Source: Sphingobium subterraneum (GTDB lineage: Bacteria; Pseudomonadota; Alphaproteobacteria; Sphingomonadales; Sphingomonadaceae). From it: a stretch of 64,000 bases of DNA. Below the pieces are notes generated by a model. That model saw only the letters and a list, made by a program, of their open reading frames with translations. It was not told the origin of the DNA and did not search any database. The position numbers and the translations under genes were made by a program. Positions within the stretch are counted from its first letter, which is position 1, and each line of letters begins with the position of its first letter. Where the stretch lies: assembly GCF_014199435.1 (NCBI RefSeq), contig NZ_JACIJP010000001.1, forward strand, positions 1,302,001 to 1,366,000, read 5' to 3'. Positions 17,788-27,296 of the stretch are shown one piece after another.

Positions 17788-18690
17788 ATGACCGCCACCT
17801 ATCCCGACAAGAGCGCCGCCGACTTCCCGCGGGAGGTGCTCGAGTTGTTCGATCAGTTTGTCCATGGCGACATCGACCGCCGCGCCTTTGTCGAGCGCAG
17901 CGCCGCCTATGCGACGGCCGGGCTGACCGGCGCCGGTTTTCTTGCGGCGCTCACGCCGGACTTCGCCAATGCGCAGATGGTCTCGCCCCGCGATACACGG
18001 ATCGCGACGCAGATGGTCGACATCCCCTCACCCCAAGGCAATGGAACGATCCAGGCGCTTATTGCCCGCCCTGTCGCCGCCAAGGGCAAGCTGCCGGTCG
18101 TCATCGTCGCCCATGAAAATCGCGGCCTTAATCCGCATATCGAGGATATCGCGCGCCGGATGGCCGTGGACAATTTCATAGCCGTCGCGCCCGATGCGCT
18201 TACCTCATTGGGCGGCTATCCGGGGGACGAGGACAAGGCGCGCGAGATGTTCGCCAAGCTGGACCAGCCCAAGGTGCGCAACGATTTCATCGCCGCTTCC
18301 CGCTATGCCTTGGGTCTTACTGGCGGAAGCGGACGTCTGGGCGCGGTGGGATTCTGCTTCGGCGGGGGTATCGTCAACATGCTGGCAACCCGCGTTCCCG
18401 AACTGCGCGCCGCCGTGCCCTTCTACGGCCCCGCCCCCGATTTGGCGTTGGTCAAGGACATCAAGGCCGAACTGCTGATCCACTTCGCCGCCAATGACGA
18501 GCGCGTCAACGCGACCTGGCCACCCTATGAAACGGCGCTCAAAACCGCAAAGGTCAAATATCAGGCGTTCACCTATGCGGGAACGGAGCATGGGTTCAAC
18601 AACAACACCACGCCGCGCTTCCACCCGGAAGCGGCGAAGCTGGCCTGGACGCGTACGCTTGCGCTCTTTGCCCGGACGCTGAAAGGCTGA
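17788..18690 (+). CDS. Dienelactone hydrolase family protein with twin-arginine-like leader
   Basis: Alpha/beta hydrolase of the DLH family (300 residues). The catalytic triad is visible as Cys190 in GFCFGGG, Asp237 in AANDERVN, and His268 in YAGTEHGFNN. The N-terminal part (about 17-62) contains DRRAFVERSAAY followed by a hydrophobic run and ANA, which resembles an internal Tat-type signal. The true enzyme therefore probably starts around residue 63, and export to the periplasm is likely. Such long N-terminal extensions are typical of the 'YghX-like' secreted DLHs. Substrate unknown. It stands alone between rnhA and the M16 protease. Confidence 0.85.
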   Translation: MTATYPDKSAADFPREVLELFDQFVHGDIDRRAFVERSAAYATAGLTGAGFLAALTPDFANAQMVSPRDTRIATQMVDIPSPQGNGTIQALIARPVAAKGKLPVVIVAHENRGLNPHIEDIARRMAVDNFIAVAPDALTSLGGYPGDEDKAREMFAKLDQPKVRNDFIAASRYALGLTGGSGRLGAVGFCFGGGIVNMLATRVPELRAAVPFYGPAPDLALVKDIKAELLIHFAANDERVNATWPPYETALKTAKVKYQAFTYAGTEHGFNNNTTPRFHPEAAKLAWTRTLALFARTLKG

Positions 18691-18791
18691 TCCGTTCATC
18701 CGCGCTTCAGCCGGAGGATCGTTATTCCGTTGCGGCGCCCCATCCGGGCGTTATGGTCGCGCCCCGCCCTACCAGCCTTCTGAGGAACTTC

Positions 18792-21686
18792 ATGCGTATC
18801 CGCTCGCCTCTCCTGTCCTCCCTCCTCGCGCTGACACTCGCCATGCCCGGCGCAGCCGCATTCGCACAGGTGCCCGTGTCGCAGCTGGTTGCAAAGGTCG
18901 ACATTCCCTATGCGCGCTTCACGCTGCCCAATGGCTTGCGCGTGATCGTCCACACCGACCGCAAGGCCCCCGTCGTCGCGGTGTCGGTCTGGTATGGCGT
19001 GGGGTCGAAGAACGAGCCACAGGGCAAGACCGGCTTCGCGCACCTGTTCGAGCATTTGATGTTCAACGGATCAGAGCATGCGCCCGGTGACTATTTCGAA
19101 CCACTGCAGCAGGTCGGCGCGACCGATTTCAACGGCACCACCTGGTTCGACCGCACCAATTATTTCCAGACCGTGCCGACCTCCGCGCTCGAAGTGGCCC
19201 TGTTCCTCGAAAGCGACCGGATGGGATACCTGCTCGGTGCGGTCACGCAGGACAAGCTCGATAACCAGCGCGGCGTCGTCCAGAACGAAAAGCGGCAGGG
19301 CGACAACCAGCCTTATGGCCTTGTCGAATATGCGCAGATTGCGGGGCTGCTGACCCCCGCCCACCCCTATGGACATCCGACGATCGGTTCGATGGCGGAT
19401 CTCGACAAGGCCAGCCTTGCCGACGTGAAGGGCTGGTTCACTGACCATTATGGCCCCAATAACGCCGTCCTCGTGCTGGCGGGCGACATCGACGCTGCCA
19501 CCGCCAAAACGCTCGTCACGAAATATTTCGGTAGCATCCCTGCGGGCAAGAAGGTCGCGCCGCTCAAGGTGGAGGTTCCCACACTCGCCGCGCGCAAGGA
19601 CATGGTGATGAAGGACCGTGTGGCGACGACCCGCCTTTACCGCTGGTGGACCGTGCCGGGCCTCAACGATCCCGACAGCACGCCGCTCGCCGTGGGCGCG
19701 AGCGTGCTGGGCGGCCTCGCCTCTTCCCGCCTCGACAATATGCTGGTGAAGGGCGAGCAGCTCGCCGTCGCCGTGACTGCTGATGTGCAGCAGTTCGCGC
19801 AGCTCGGGTTTTTCGAGGTGACAGCGGACGTCAAACCGGGCGTCGATCCAGCGGTGCTCGGCAAACGGCTGGACGCGATCCTCGCCGATTTTATCGCCAA
19901 GGGGCCAAACGCAGATGAAGTCCAGCGCGTCGCGACCAGCGACGTATCCGGGCGTATCAGCGGGCTGGAGCAGGTCGGCGGATTCAATGGCAAGGCGACC
20001 ACCCTGGCGGAGGGTGAGCTCTATTCGGGCACACCGGACTTTTACAAAAGGGAAATGAGCGAGGTCGCGCAGGCGACACCCGCCAAGGTTACGGCGGCGC
20101 TTAAAAAATGGCTCAGCCGCCCGGTCTTCGCGCTGAGCGTCGTGCCGGGCGAGCGGGACGTCTATCAGGATGCGGCCGGTGTCGCCACCAAGGCCGATGC
20201 TTCCCGCTCGGGCGCGGTGAGCACCCCGGCCCATTATCGCGATCCCCAAAACCCCACCCCAGCTTCCGCGCCGCGCGCGGATGTCGACCGCAGCAAGCTG
20301 CCGGATGTCGGCGCGATCCCGAACGTCGATTTTCCGACGGTCGAGACAACCACACTTTCCAACGGCATCAAGGTCCATTTCGCCAAGCGCGACACCGTGC
20401 CGACCATCCGCATGTCGGTGGTGTTCAACGCGGGCAAGGCCGCCGATCCCAAGGATGGACAGGGCACGCAGGCGCTGATGCTCGCGATGCTGAAAGAGGG
20501 CACCCGCACCCGCAACAGCATCGAAATCGCGGAACAGCAGGAACGTCTGGGCGCGGCGATCTCCGTGGGCGCTTCGCTCGACCGGACGAGCGTGTCGCTC
20601 TACGCGCTGACGCCCAACCTCGCGCCGTCGCTCGATCTGCTGTCTGACATTCTCCAGAACCCGGCCTTCGACCCGCAAGAGCTGGAGCGCGTCCGCGCAG
20701 CGCAGTTGAACCGCATCGCGCAGGAACGCACCCAGCCCGCCAGCATTGCCAGCCGCACGTTGCTGCCGGTCCTCTTCGGGCGGGATCACCCCTATGGCAT
20801 CGCCGCCTCCGGCTCGGGCGATCCGGAAGTGGTCAAGCGGCTGACCTCGCAGGATCTGTCGGGCTTCCATCATCGCTGGATTCGCGCCGACAATGCCGAA
20901 ATCTTCGTGGTGGGCGCGACCACGCTTGCCGAACTCAAGCCCCTGCTGGAAGCCCGCTTCACCGGCTGGCGAATGACGCGCGACCTGCCCGGCCGCAAGG
21001 ACTTCACCACGCTGACGCCCGCGCCGCAGCCGCGCATCGTGCTGGTCGACCGTCCGCAATCGCCGCAATCGACCATCGTCGCGGGACAGCTTCTCGACGC
21101 AAAGGGTGGGGACGATTTCGTCGACCTGCTCGCTGCCAACGATATCCTGGGCGGAAATTTCCTCTCACGCATCAACATGGACCTGCGCGAGACGAAAGGC
21201 TGGTCTTACGGCGTGCAGGCAAGCGTGCAACGCAATGAGGACCGTGCCGCTTATATTGTGAGCGCCCCCGTGCAGGCGGACAAGACAGGTGAGAGCATCG
21301 CTGCACTGCGAAGCCAGATGACGGCGTTCCTCACCGACAAGGGCGTCACTGCCGAGGAACTGCAACGCACCGTCAATGGTAGCATCCGCGAGCTGCCCGG
21401 CGGGTTCGAAACATCGTCCGACGTCCTCACGGAAATGCAGCGCGATGCGCTCTTCCAGCGGCCTTTCGATTATGTCGAAACGCTCGCAGACCGCTACCGC
21501 AAGCAGACCGCCGCGTTACTGGACGCGACCGCGCGCAAGATGATCGACCCGTCAAAATTCGTATGGGTGGTGGTCGGCGACAAGACTCAAGTCCTGCCCC
21601 AGCTAAAATCGCTCGGTCTGCCCATCACCGTGGTTGACGCGAACGGCGTGCCGGTCGAAAGTCCGGCCCAGCAAGCGATCAAGTAA
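18792..21686 (+). CDS. Large M16 family zinc metalloprotease (two-domain pitrilysin-like)
   Basis: A 964-residue secreted peptidase. A signal peptide (MRIRSPLLSSLLALTLAMPG, then AAAFAQ) precedes two M16 repeats. The first has the inverted zinc motif HLFEH (84-88) with the downstream NEKRQGDN glutamate, so it is catalytic. The second (from about residue 510) lacks HxxEH and should be the structural half. The ATG at 18792 is used because GAGGA sits 7 nt upstream; an ATG at 18753 would hide the signal peptide. M16 enzymes of this size act as periplasmic scavengers of unfolded peptides. A 100-residue protein follows 20 nt downstream and may be cotranscribed. Confidence 0.9.
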   Translation: MRIRSPLLSSLLALTLAMPGAAAFAQVPVSQLVAKVDIPYARFTLPNGLRVIVHTDRKAPVVAVSVWYGVGSKNEPQGKTGFAHLFEHLMFNGSEHAPGDYFEPLQQVGATDFNGTTWFDRTNYFQTVPTSALEVALFLESDRMGYLLGAVTQDKLDNQRGVVQNEKRQGDNQPYGLVEYAQIAGLLTPAHPYGHPTIGSMADLDKASLADVKGWFTDHYGPNNAVLVLAGDIDAATAKTLVTKYFGSIPAGKKVAPLKVEVPTLAARKDMVMKDRVATTRLYRWWTVPGLNDPDSTPLAVGASVLGGLASSRLDNMLVKGEQLAVAVTADVQQFAQLGFFEVTADVKPGVDPAVLGKRLDAILADFIAKGPNADEVQRVATSDVSGRISGLEQVGGFNGKATTLAEGELYSGTPDFYKREMSEVAQATPAKVTAALKKWLSRPVFALSVVPGERDVYQDAAGVATKADASRSGAVSTPAHYRDPQNPTPASAPRADVDRSKLPDVGAIPNVDFPTVETTTLSNGIKVHFAKRDTVPTIRMSVVFNAGKAADPKDGQGTQALMLAMLKEGTRTRNSIEIAEQQERLGAAISVGASLDRTSVSLYALTPNLAPSLDLLSDILQNPAFDPQELERVRAAQLNRIAQERTQPASIASRTLLPVLFGRDHPYGIAASGSGDPEVVKRLTSQDLSGFHHRWIRADNAEIFVVGATTLAELKPLLEARFTGWRMTRDLPGRKDFTTLTPAPQPRIVLVDRPQSPQSTIVAGQLLDAKGGDDFVDLLAANDILGGNFLSRINMDLRETKGWSYGVQASVQRNEDRAAYIVSAPVQADKTGESIAALRSQMTAFLTDKGVTAEELQRTVNGSIRELPGGFETSSDVLTEMQRDALFQRPFDYVETLADRYRKQTAALLDATARKMIDPSKFVWVVVGDKTQVLPQLKSLGLPITVVDANGVPVESPAQQAIK

Positions 21687-21706
21687 GCCAGCAAGGGAGA
21701 ACGGAT

Positions 21707-22009
21707 ATGGCACTCGTGGACGGCGCGTATGACTGCATCACCAAGACGCCAATGGGCGATCAGGCGAGCGTGTTCACCGTTATCAGCAGCGGCGATCACT
21801 TCAACGGCACCAATGCCGGGCCACTCGGCTCACTCGACGTGAAGGACGGCAAGGTCGATGGCAACATGCTGACGTGGAAAATGGAAATGACCATTCCCAT
21901 GCCGATGACGCTGGAGGCCGAAGCGATCGTCGAGGGCGATACGCTCACAGGGACGATCCAGGCGGGCGCCTTCGGGGCCATGGCGATGACCGGCACCCGA
22001 CGCAAATAA
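21707..22009 (+). CDS. Small conserved hypothetical, predicted all-beta
   Basis: A 100-residue protein with no signal peptide or membrane segment. Alternating strands and turns (YDCITKTPMGDQASVF, FNGTNAGPLGSLDVKDG, GDTLTGTIQAGAFGAMAMTG) suggest a small beta barrel. The GTLTGTIQ-like wording recalls proteins that monitor substrate-derived tags in sphingomonads, but no family is certain. AAGGGAGAACGGAT precedes the ATG. It lies between the M16 protease (20 nt) and the UbiH-like gene (16 nt), so the three likely form one transcript. Confidence 0.75.
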   Translation: MALVDGAYDCITKTPMGDQASVFTVISSGDHFNGTNAGPLGSLDVKDGKVDGNMLTWKMEMTIPMPMTLEAEAIVEGDTLTGTIQAGAFGAMAMTGTRRK

Positions 22010-22025
22010 GCGGAAAGAGGGTCAG

Positions 22026-23234
22026 ATGCAGCGCTTTGACGTCATCATCATGGGCGGCGGTCTGGTCGGGCTAACGCTCGGCATTGGCCTGTCGCGCCAT
22101 GGCGTGCGCTGCGCAGTGGTCGACCCGGCGGACCCGGCTACGACGCTGGCCGCCGGATTCGATGGCCGCGTCTCGGCCATCGCCAGTGCCAGCTGGAAAC
22201 TGTTCTCGGCCATCGGCATCGCGGATCGGCTCGACGGCAAGGGCTGCCCGATCGAGCGGATCTGGGTCAGTGACGGGCTGAAACCCGGTGCGCTCGACTT
22301 CGCTCCGCCCGAAGACGGCGACCCGATGGGCATCATGTTCGAAAACCGCCTGATCCGCGAAGCGCTGCGCGATACGGCGGTGGACTGCGCCGACCTCACC
22401 CTGTTCCAGCCGGACCGCGCTCTCCACATCGATCGCACGCTCGACGGCGTAACGGTGACGCTCGCCAGCGGCGCGCAGATCGCCGGGTCGCTGCTCGTCG
22501 GAGCGGAAGGCCGTGCCAGTCCGCTGCGGGAGGCGGCGGGGATCACCGTTGCGCGCTGGAACTACGACCATGTCGCGATGGTCTCGGCCATCGAACACAC
22601 CGTCCCGCACGCCAATACCGCCTATGAAATTTTCTACCCCGGCGGCCCCTTCGCCCTGCTCCCCATGCAGCCGGGCACCCGCTCGGCGGTGGTGTGGACC
22701 GTGCCCTCGGCGGACGCCCCCGCGATGCTCGCGCTGGGAGAGCGTGGCTGGGCCCATGAAGCGCAAAAGCGCATCGGCGGCTTTCTGGGCGACGTAAAGG
22801 TCGCCGCCCCGCGCTCCAGCTACCCCCTGGGTTTCCACCACGCCGTGCGGATTACCGACACGCGGCTCGCATTGGTCGGCGACGCCGCGCATGGTATCCA
22901 TCCGATCGCGGGACAGGGCGTCAATCTCGGTTTCCGCGATGCCGCCGCGCTGATCGAAGTCATCGTTGACGGGATGCGCCTTGGCCTTGAACCCGGCGAT
23001 GCGCAGCTGCTCGCCCGCTACCAACGCTGGCGCAGCCTCGATGCTCTGAGCGTCACGGTGGCGATGGACGGGCTGGTTCGCCTGTTCGACATTCCCGGCC
23101 GCTTGCCCTCTGCGATCCGCCGCTTTGGCCTCGGCGCGGTGCAGAAGGCAGGGCCTCTCAAGAACCGTTTCATGTCCGAAGCACGCGGCGAATCCGGTGC
23201 ATTGCCGCTCCTGCTGCGCGGTGAGCTGGTTTAG
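22026..23234 (+). CDS. FAD-dependent UbiH/UbiF-type ubiquinone hydroxylase
   Basis: Flavin monooxygenase that hydroxylates the quinone ring in ubiquinone synthesis. The 402-residue protein shows the FAD dinucleotide motif GGGLVGLTLG near residue 11. The DG-motif region and the GDAAHGIHPIAGQGVNLGFRDA segment (about 284-306) are diagnostic of the UbiH/VisC group. Which ring position it serves (C1, C5 or C6) cannot be decided from sequence; alphaproteobacteria often use one broad enzyme such as UbiL or UbiM. Its last 4 nt overlap the convergent aminotransferase. Confidence 0.9.
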   Translation: MQRFDVIIMGGGLVGLTLGIGLSRHGVRCAVVDPADPATTLAAGFDGRVSAIASASWKLFSAIGIADRLDGKGCPIERIWVSDGLKPGALDFAPPEDGDPMGIMFENRLIREALRDTAVDCADLTLFQPDRALHIDRTLDGVTVTLASGAQIAGSLLVGAEGRASPLREAAGITVARWNYDHVAMVSAIEHTVPHANTAYEIFYPGGPFALLPMQPGTRSAVVWTVPSADAPAMLALGERGWAHEAQKRIGGFLGDVKVAAPRSSYPLGFHHAVRITDTRLALVGDAAHGIHPIAGQGVNLGFRDAAALIEVIVDGMRLGLEPGDAQLLARYQRWRSLDALSVTVAMDGLVRLFDIPGRLPSAIRRFGLGAVQKAGPLKNRFMSEARGESGALPLLLRGELV

Positions 23235-24373
23235 TCTGATCGGCGCGGTTGCGCGGCAAACCACGGCTTCATCCGCGCAATCGCGTCCTCGACCTCTGTC
23301 GTAGAAACCGCAAAGCTGAACCGCATAAACCGATGCCCATCGACCGGATCGAAGTCGACTCCTGGTGCGGTCGCGACGCCCGTGTCCTGAAGCAGCCGCG
23401 TGCAAAAAGCGATGCTGTCATCGGTCAGATGGCCGATGTCCGCATAGATATAGAACGCCCCGTCGGGCGGCGCGATCCGGTCCAGCCCAAGGGAAGGCAG
23501 CGCGTCCAGCATAAGGTCACGGTTCCGCGCGTACGTTGCGACGTGCCCTTCCAGCTCGTCCCGGCATTGAAAGGCCACCAGCCCGGCATGTTGGGCGAGT
23601 GACGGCGGCGTCAGGAACAGATTGCCCATGCGCGCCCGCGCGGCATCGATCAGATCGGGCGGCACGACCAGCCATCCGAGCCGCCAGCCCGCCATGCTGT
23701 AATATTTGGAGAAGCTGTTGACGACCAGAACCCCAGCATCCTCCTGCAGCGCGGAGCGCGCGGACGCTCCATAGCTCAGGCCATGGTAGATCTCGTCGGA
23801 AATCACCCGGATCCCGCGTTCCTGGCAGTACGCGATGATGATCGCCAGTTCGTCCGGATCGATAATCGTCCCCGTCGGGTTAGCCGGGCTTGCGATGATG
23901 ACGCCATCGGGCGCCGGATCGATCGCAGCAAGGGCGCGCGCCGTCAGCTGGAACCGCTCGGCGCTGCCGCACGGCACTTCCAGCGGTTCCATATGCAGGG
24001 CGCGCACGGTGTTGCGATAAGCCACATAGCCGGGCCGGGCGATCGCCACCCTTGCCCCCGGCGCGAACAGGCAGGAGAGCGCGAGCACGAACGCGGGCGA
24101 TGCGCCACAGGTCAGGATGATCTGCTCCGGATCGACATGGACCCCGTAAGCCTCGTCATAATGCGTCGCAATCCGCTGCTTGAGGGCATTGCTCTCCCAA
24201 TAGCCCATGCCATCATGGTCGAGGACATGATGCGCAGCCTCTATGGCCTTGGCAGGAGCGCCGGTCGACGGCTGGCCAAACTCCATATGGATGATCGAGC
24301 GCCCCTCCTCCTTGAGCCGATGCGCAAGGCGGCTGATGCCGATGGCGTAAAAGGGCGAAATCTGCGCGGTCAT
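23231..24373 (-). CDS. PLP-dependent class I/II aminotransferase
   Basis: Fold-type I aminotransferase of 380 residues. The pyridoxal-phosphate lysine lies in VNSFSKYYSMAGWRLGW, with the upstream ASPANPTGTII and SDEIYHGLSY motifs that bind the cofactor and substrate. The C-terminal MRFSFAVSTTEVEDAIARM matches the aspartate/aromatic aminotransferase family. Amino-donor specificity is not readable. The convergent 4-nt overlap with the UbiH-like gene means neither has a terminator between them. The gamma-carbonic anhydrase gene lies 43 nt upstream on the same strand. Confidence 0.9.
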   Translation of the reverse strand: MTAQISPFYAIGISRLAHRLKEEGRSIIHMEFGQPSTGAPAKAIEAAHHVLDHDGMGYWESNALKQRIATHYDEAYGVHVDPEQIILTCGASPAFVLALSCLFAPGARVAIARPGYVAYRNTVRALHMEPLEVPCGSAERFQLTARALAAIDPAPDGVIIASPANPTGTIIDPDELAIIIAYCQERGIRVISDEIYHGLSYGASARSALQEDAGVLVVNSFSKYYSMAGWRLGWLVVPPDLIDAARARMGNLFLTPPSLAQHAGLVAFQCRDELEGHVATYARNRDLMLDALPSLGLDRIAPPDGAFYIYADIGHLTDDSIAFCTRLLQDTGVATAPGVDFDPVDGHRFMRFSFAVSTTEVEDAIARMKPWFAAQPRRSD

Positions 24374-24416
24374 ACAGCCGGGCTACCGGGGCGCCTGCCC
24401 CCGCGCAACGGAAATG

Positions 24417-24947
24417 TCAGTCAACGCGGCGCAAGGAACCGGCGAATTGCTTGCTCTTTGCCACATAGGACGCGGCCGAAGCGCGCAGGCCCGCCAACGC
24501 CGCCTCGTCCAGTTCGCGGATCGCCTTGGCAGGCACACCGACGATCAGGCTGCCCGGCGGAAAGGTCTTGCCTTCGGTCACCAGCGCCCCCGCGCCGACC
24601 AGGCAGTTTTCGGGAATGACCGCACCGTTCAATATGGTCGCTCCCATGCCAATCAGCGTGTTGTCGCCGATCGTGCAGCCATGCAAAATCGCCTTGTGGC
24701 CCACGGTAACGCCTTCGCCGAGGGTGAGAGGCACGCCGGGGTCGCTGTGAAGCACCGCATTGTCCTGAACGTTGCTGCGCGTGCCAATGGTGATCGGGGT
24801 GTTATCGGCGCGGATGACCACGCCAAACCAAACGCTTGCCTCGCTTCCCAAACGGACATCACCCATCACATCGGCCGACGGCGCCACCCATGCCGTTCCA
24901 TCGGCGGGGAAGGACGGCTGCTTCCCGTCATATTCATAGATCGACAT
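24417..24947 (-). CDS. Gamma-carbonic anhydrase family protein (YrdA-like)
   Basis: Left-handed beta-helix trimer protein of 176 residues. Repeated hexapeptides such as GTRSNV, GCTIGD and GATILN, and the metal-site histidines in the ADNT...[10 protein letters not shown] and [10 protein letters not shown] segments, mark the gamma-class carbonic anhydrase/YrdA family. Many members bind metal but show no measurable carbonic anhydrase activity. GGGAGG is placed 10 nt before the ATG. It follows tRNA-Ala on the same strand within 38 nt and may be read through from the tRNA promoter. Confidence 0.9.
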   Translation of the reverse strand: MSIYEYDGKQPSFPADGTAWVAPSADVMGDVRLGSEASVWFGVVIRADNTPITIGTRSNVQDNAVLHSDPGVPLTLGEGVTVGHKAILHGCTIGDNTLIGMGATILNGAVIPENCLVGAGALVTEGKTFPPGSLIVGVPAKAIRELDEAALAGLRASAASYVAKSKQFAGSLRRVD

Positions 24948-24984
24948 GTGAGACGTCCTCCCGAAGGCGAGAAGCGGAGGGAAA

Positions 24985-25060
<76 letters not shown>

Positions 25061-25070
25061 AAGGCGCCTG

Positions 25071-25099
25071 CCTATAGGCGAGCGATTTTGCGGTGGCAA
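25071..25099 (-). promoter_or_regulatory. Promoter for tRNA-Ala
   Basis: Read on the minus strand: TTGCCA (25099-25094), 17-nt spacer, TATAGG (25076-25071), ending 11 nt before the tRNA 5' end. Spacing and position fit a tRNA promoter. Confidence 0.55.
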
Positions 25100-25160
25100 T
25101 GGCCTTTTCATGCAACGCCGCCGACCGTGTGGGAATATTCGGCGCACCCGCACAATGGGC

Positions 25161-26588
25161 TCAGGCGTCGATCCCGAACTGCAGAAAGCTGGGGACCGGG
25201 CCGTTCCAGCCGTCGTCCGGGCCGTCGTCATTTCGCGGCGCGCGCGCGGGCGCCGCTGCCTTTGGTTCGGGTTTGCGCGGCGCGGGCTCAGGAGCCTCCA
25301 CGTTCGCCTGACGCGGCGCATAAGCGGATCGGCCGGGCGCTTTGGCTTCAACCTTCTCGGCCTTCTCGACTGCCGCCGGAGCGTCATCGGCCGCCTTGCG
25401 CCGGCCCCGACCGCGTGCCGGTTTGGCGGCGGAACGTTCGTCGCTCTGCGCGCCTTCGTTACCCTCACCTGCTCCCGGCAAGGGTGCATAGGGAATCTTG
25501 GTACCGATGAGCTTCTGGATATTGTCGAGCGCCTCCGCATCCTCCGCCGTGACGAAGGTGTAGGCGACACCGGTGGCTCCTGCGCGTCCGGTCCGCCCGA
25601 TCCGGTGGACATAGTCATCCGGGTGCCAAGGCGCATCAAAGTTGAACACATGGCTGACGCCCTTGATGTCCAGTCCGCGCGCTGCGACGTCCGAAGCGAC
25701 GAGGATTTTGACGGTGCCGTTCTTGAACCGCTCCAGCTCCGCGATCCGCGCGCCCTGGTCGATATCGCCATGGATCTCGCCCGACGAAAAGCCGTTCTGT
25801 TGCAGGCTTTTGTTCAGCTCACGCACGGTGGTCTTGCGGTTGCAGAAGATGATCGCGTTCGTGACATCATCAGCGCGCAGCAAATTGCGCAGCGTATCGC
25901 GCTTCTTGCGGCTTTCCACCTTCACCAGCCATTGCGTGATGTTGGCGGAAGCCGTTGCGGGCCGCGCCACTTCGATCAGCTTGGGGTTGGAGAGGAACTT
26001 GTCGGCCAGCTTCTTGATGACCGGCGGCATCGTCGCGGAAAACAGCAATGTCTGGCGCTGCGCGGGCAATTTGGTGCAGATTTCCTCGATGTCGGGAATG
26101 AACCCCATGTCGAGCATGCGGTCCGCCTCGTCGATCACGAGCAGGCTGCACCCGTTGAGCATGATCTTGCCGCGCCCGAACAGGTCCATCAGGCGACCCG
26201 GCGTCGCAATCAGCACATCGACGCCCTTTTCCAGCGCCGCAAGCTGATCACCCATCGATACGCCGCCGATCAGCAGCGCCATGTTGAGCTTGTGATATTT
26301 GCCGTACTTCTCGAAATTCTCGGCCACCTGCGCAGCGAGTTCGCGCGTCGGTTCGAGGATGAGGGAACGCGGCATGCGTGCGCGGCTACGCCCATGCGCC
26401 AGAATGTCGATCATCGGGAGCACGAAGCTCGCGGTCTTGCCCGTGCCCGTCTGGGCGATTCCGATAATGTCCTTCATCATCAGCACGGACGGAATGGCCT
26501 GCGCCTGGATCGGCGTCGGCGTGTCATATCCGGCCTCGGTCACGGCCTTCAACAATTCATCGGAAAGGCCGATATCGGCAAATTTCAT
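25161..26588 (-). CDS. DEAD-box RNA helicase, RhlE type
   Basis: ATP-dependent RNA unwinding enzyme of 475 residues. The core has the Q motif ([10 protein letters not shown]), Walker [17 protein letters not shown], the DEAD box as [16 protein letters not shown], and [16 protein letters not shown] and [10 protein letters not shown] in the second RecA domain. The C-terminal 100 residues are a basic, Ala/Lys/Arg-rich tail, as in RhlE/DeaD proteins that act in rRNA maturation or cold adaptation. The ATG at 26588 (MKFADIGL) is taken as start; the upstream ATG at 26630 adds 14 residues with no family support. Confidence 0.93.
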   Translation of the reverse strand: MKFADIGLSDELLKAVTEAGYDTPTPIQAQAIPSVLMMKDIIGIAQTGTGKTASFVLPMIDILAHGRSRARMPRSLILEPTRELAAQVAENFEKYGKYHKLNMALLIGGVSMGDQLAALEKGVDVLIATPGRLMDLFGRGKIMLNGCSLLVIDEADRMLDMGFIPDIEEICTKLPAQRQTLLFSATMPPVIKKLADKFLSNPKLIEVARPATASANITQWLVKVESRKKRDTLRNLLRADDVTNAIIFCNRKTTVRELNKSLQQNGFSSGEIHGDIDQGARIAELERFKNGTVKILVASDVAARGLDIKGVSHVFNFDAPWHPDDYVHRIGRTGRAGATGVAYTFVTAEDAEALDNIQKLIGTKIPYAPLPGAGEGNEGAQSDERSAAKPARGRGRRKAADDAPAAVEKAEKVEAKAPGRSAYAPRQANVEAPEPAPRKPEPKAAAPARAPRNDDGPDDGWNGPVPSFLQFGIDA

Positions 26589-26703
26589 CAAGTTGTCCGG
26601 AAAAACAGGAACGCCTGCGCGTGAACCCACGTCAGGTCAGCCGCGCCCTTGCGGAAAAAAGCCGAATTTGTCAAGAAATCTCTCGTCCCGGGCGTAGCTA
26701 GCG

Positions 26704-27231
26704 TCACGGCTTTTCAGGCACCAGCTTGCGAAACCGCTCGATCTCGCAGCTCTGTCCGCCACGCGCCAGCACTTCGTCCCGGTCGGCGCACAAATTGCCA
26801 TCGGCATTGGGCTGGATATAGAAGCCCGACCACAGGTCGGCGGAGCGGCATTCGCGGCTGAGATGCGCGCGCAGCCGCGTGCCGTCGCGCAGCATCAGGT
26901 CCACACCCCTCGACGTGGTGACAGAGGCCGCCCGCACCATGCGGATGCCCACGCACTGCGGGCCTTTTTCCTCGTTCCATTCGATGGCAGGCTGCGGTGC
27001 GCGAAACTGGCGGTCGGGACGGACATTGGGGCCAGGTCCGTTGCCGGAGGGGCGCGCCATCGGCACCCGGATGATAATGCGCTGTTCGATCGTGATCTGC
27101 GCCAGGAGGGTCTCGCCCTCCAGCACATGCGGCCCCGCGTCCCGCCGACCGACACCCACGTTCGCGCCATTGTCCGGCACCGTAGGCATCATCATCAAGG
27201 CTATGGTCAGTATCAAGGGCGTCCCACTCAC
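26704..27231 (-). CDS. Hypothetical protein, possibly secreted
   Basis: A 175-residue protein with a short hydrophobic N-terminus (LILTIALMMMP) from a GTG start at 27231. Conserved-looking cysteines (near residues 100, 135, 155 and 169) and segments such as GPQCVGIRMVRAA and RECRSADLWSGFYIQPN resemble a sphingomonad-specific hypothetical family. Paired cysteines suggest an oxidising compartment. The start is uncertain since no good ribosome site is visible. It is divergent from the FAD-linked oxidase gene. Confidence 0.6.
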   Translation of the reverse strand: MSGTPLILTIALMMMPTVPDNGANVGVGRRDAGPHVLEGETLLAQITIEQRIIIRVPMARPSGNGPGPNVRPDRQFRAPQPAIEWNEEKGPQCVGIRMVRAASVTTSRGVDLMLRDGTRLRAHLSRECRSADLWSGFYIQPNADGNLCADRDEVLARGGQSCEIERFRKLVPEKP

Positions 27232-27296
27232 TCGGCGTGCTGTGCCATAGAGACGGACTGTTGAACAACAGGTGAATTATGCGGCATAGACCCAGC

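Noticed and set aside
19071..21068. Minus-strand open frame of 665 codons opposite the M16 protease
   Set aside because: Arginine/histidine/glycine-rich antisense shadow; the plus-strand frame has the zinc motif, signal peptide and ribosome site.
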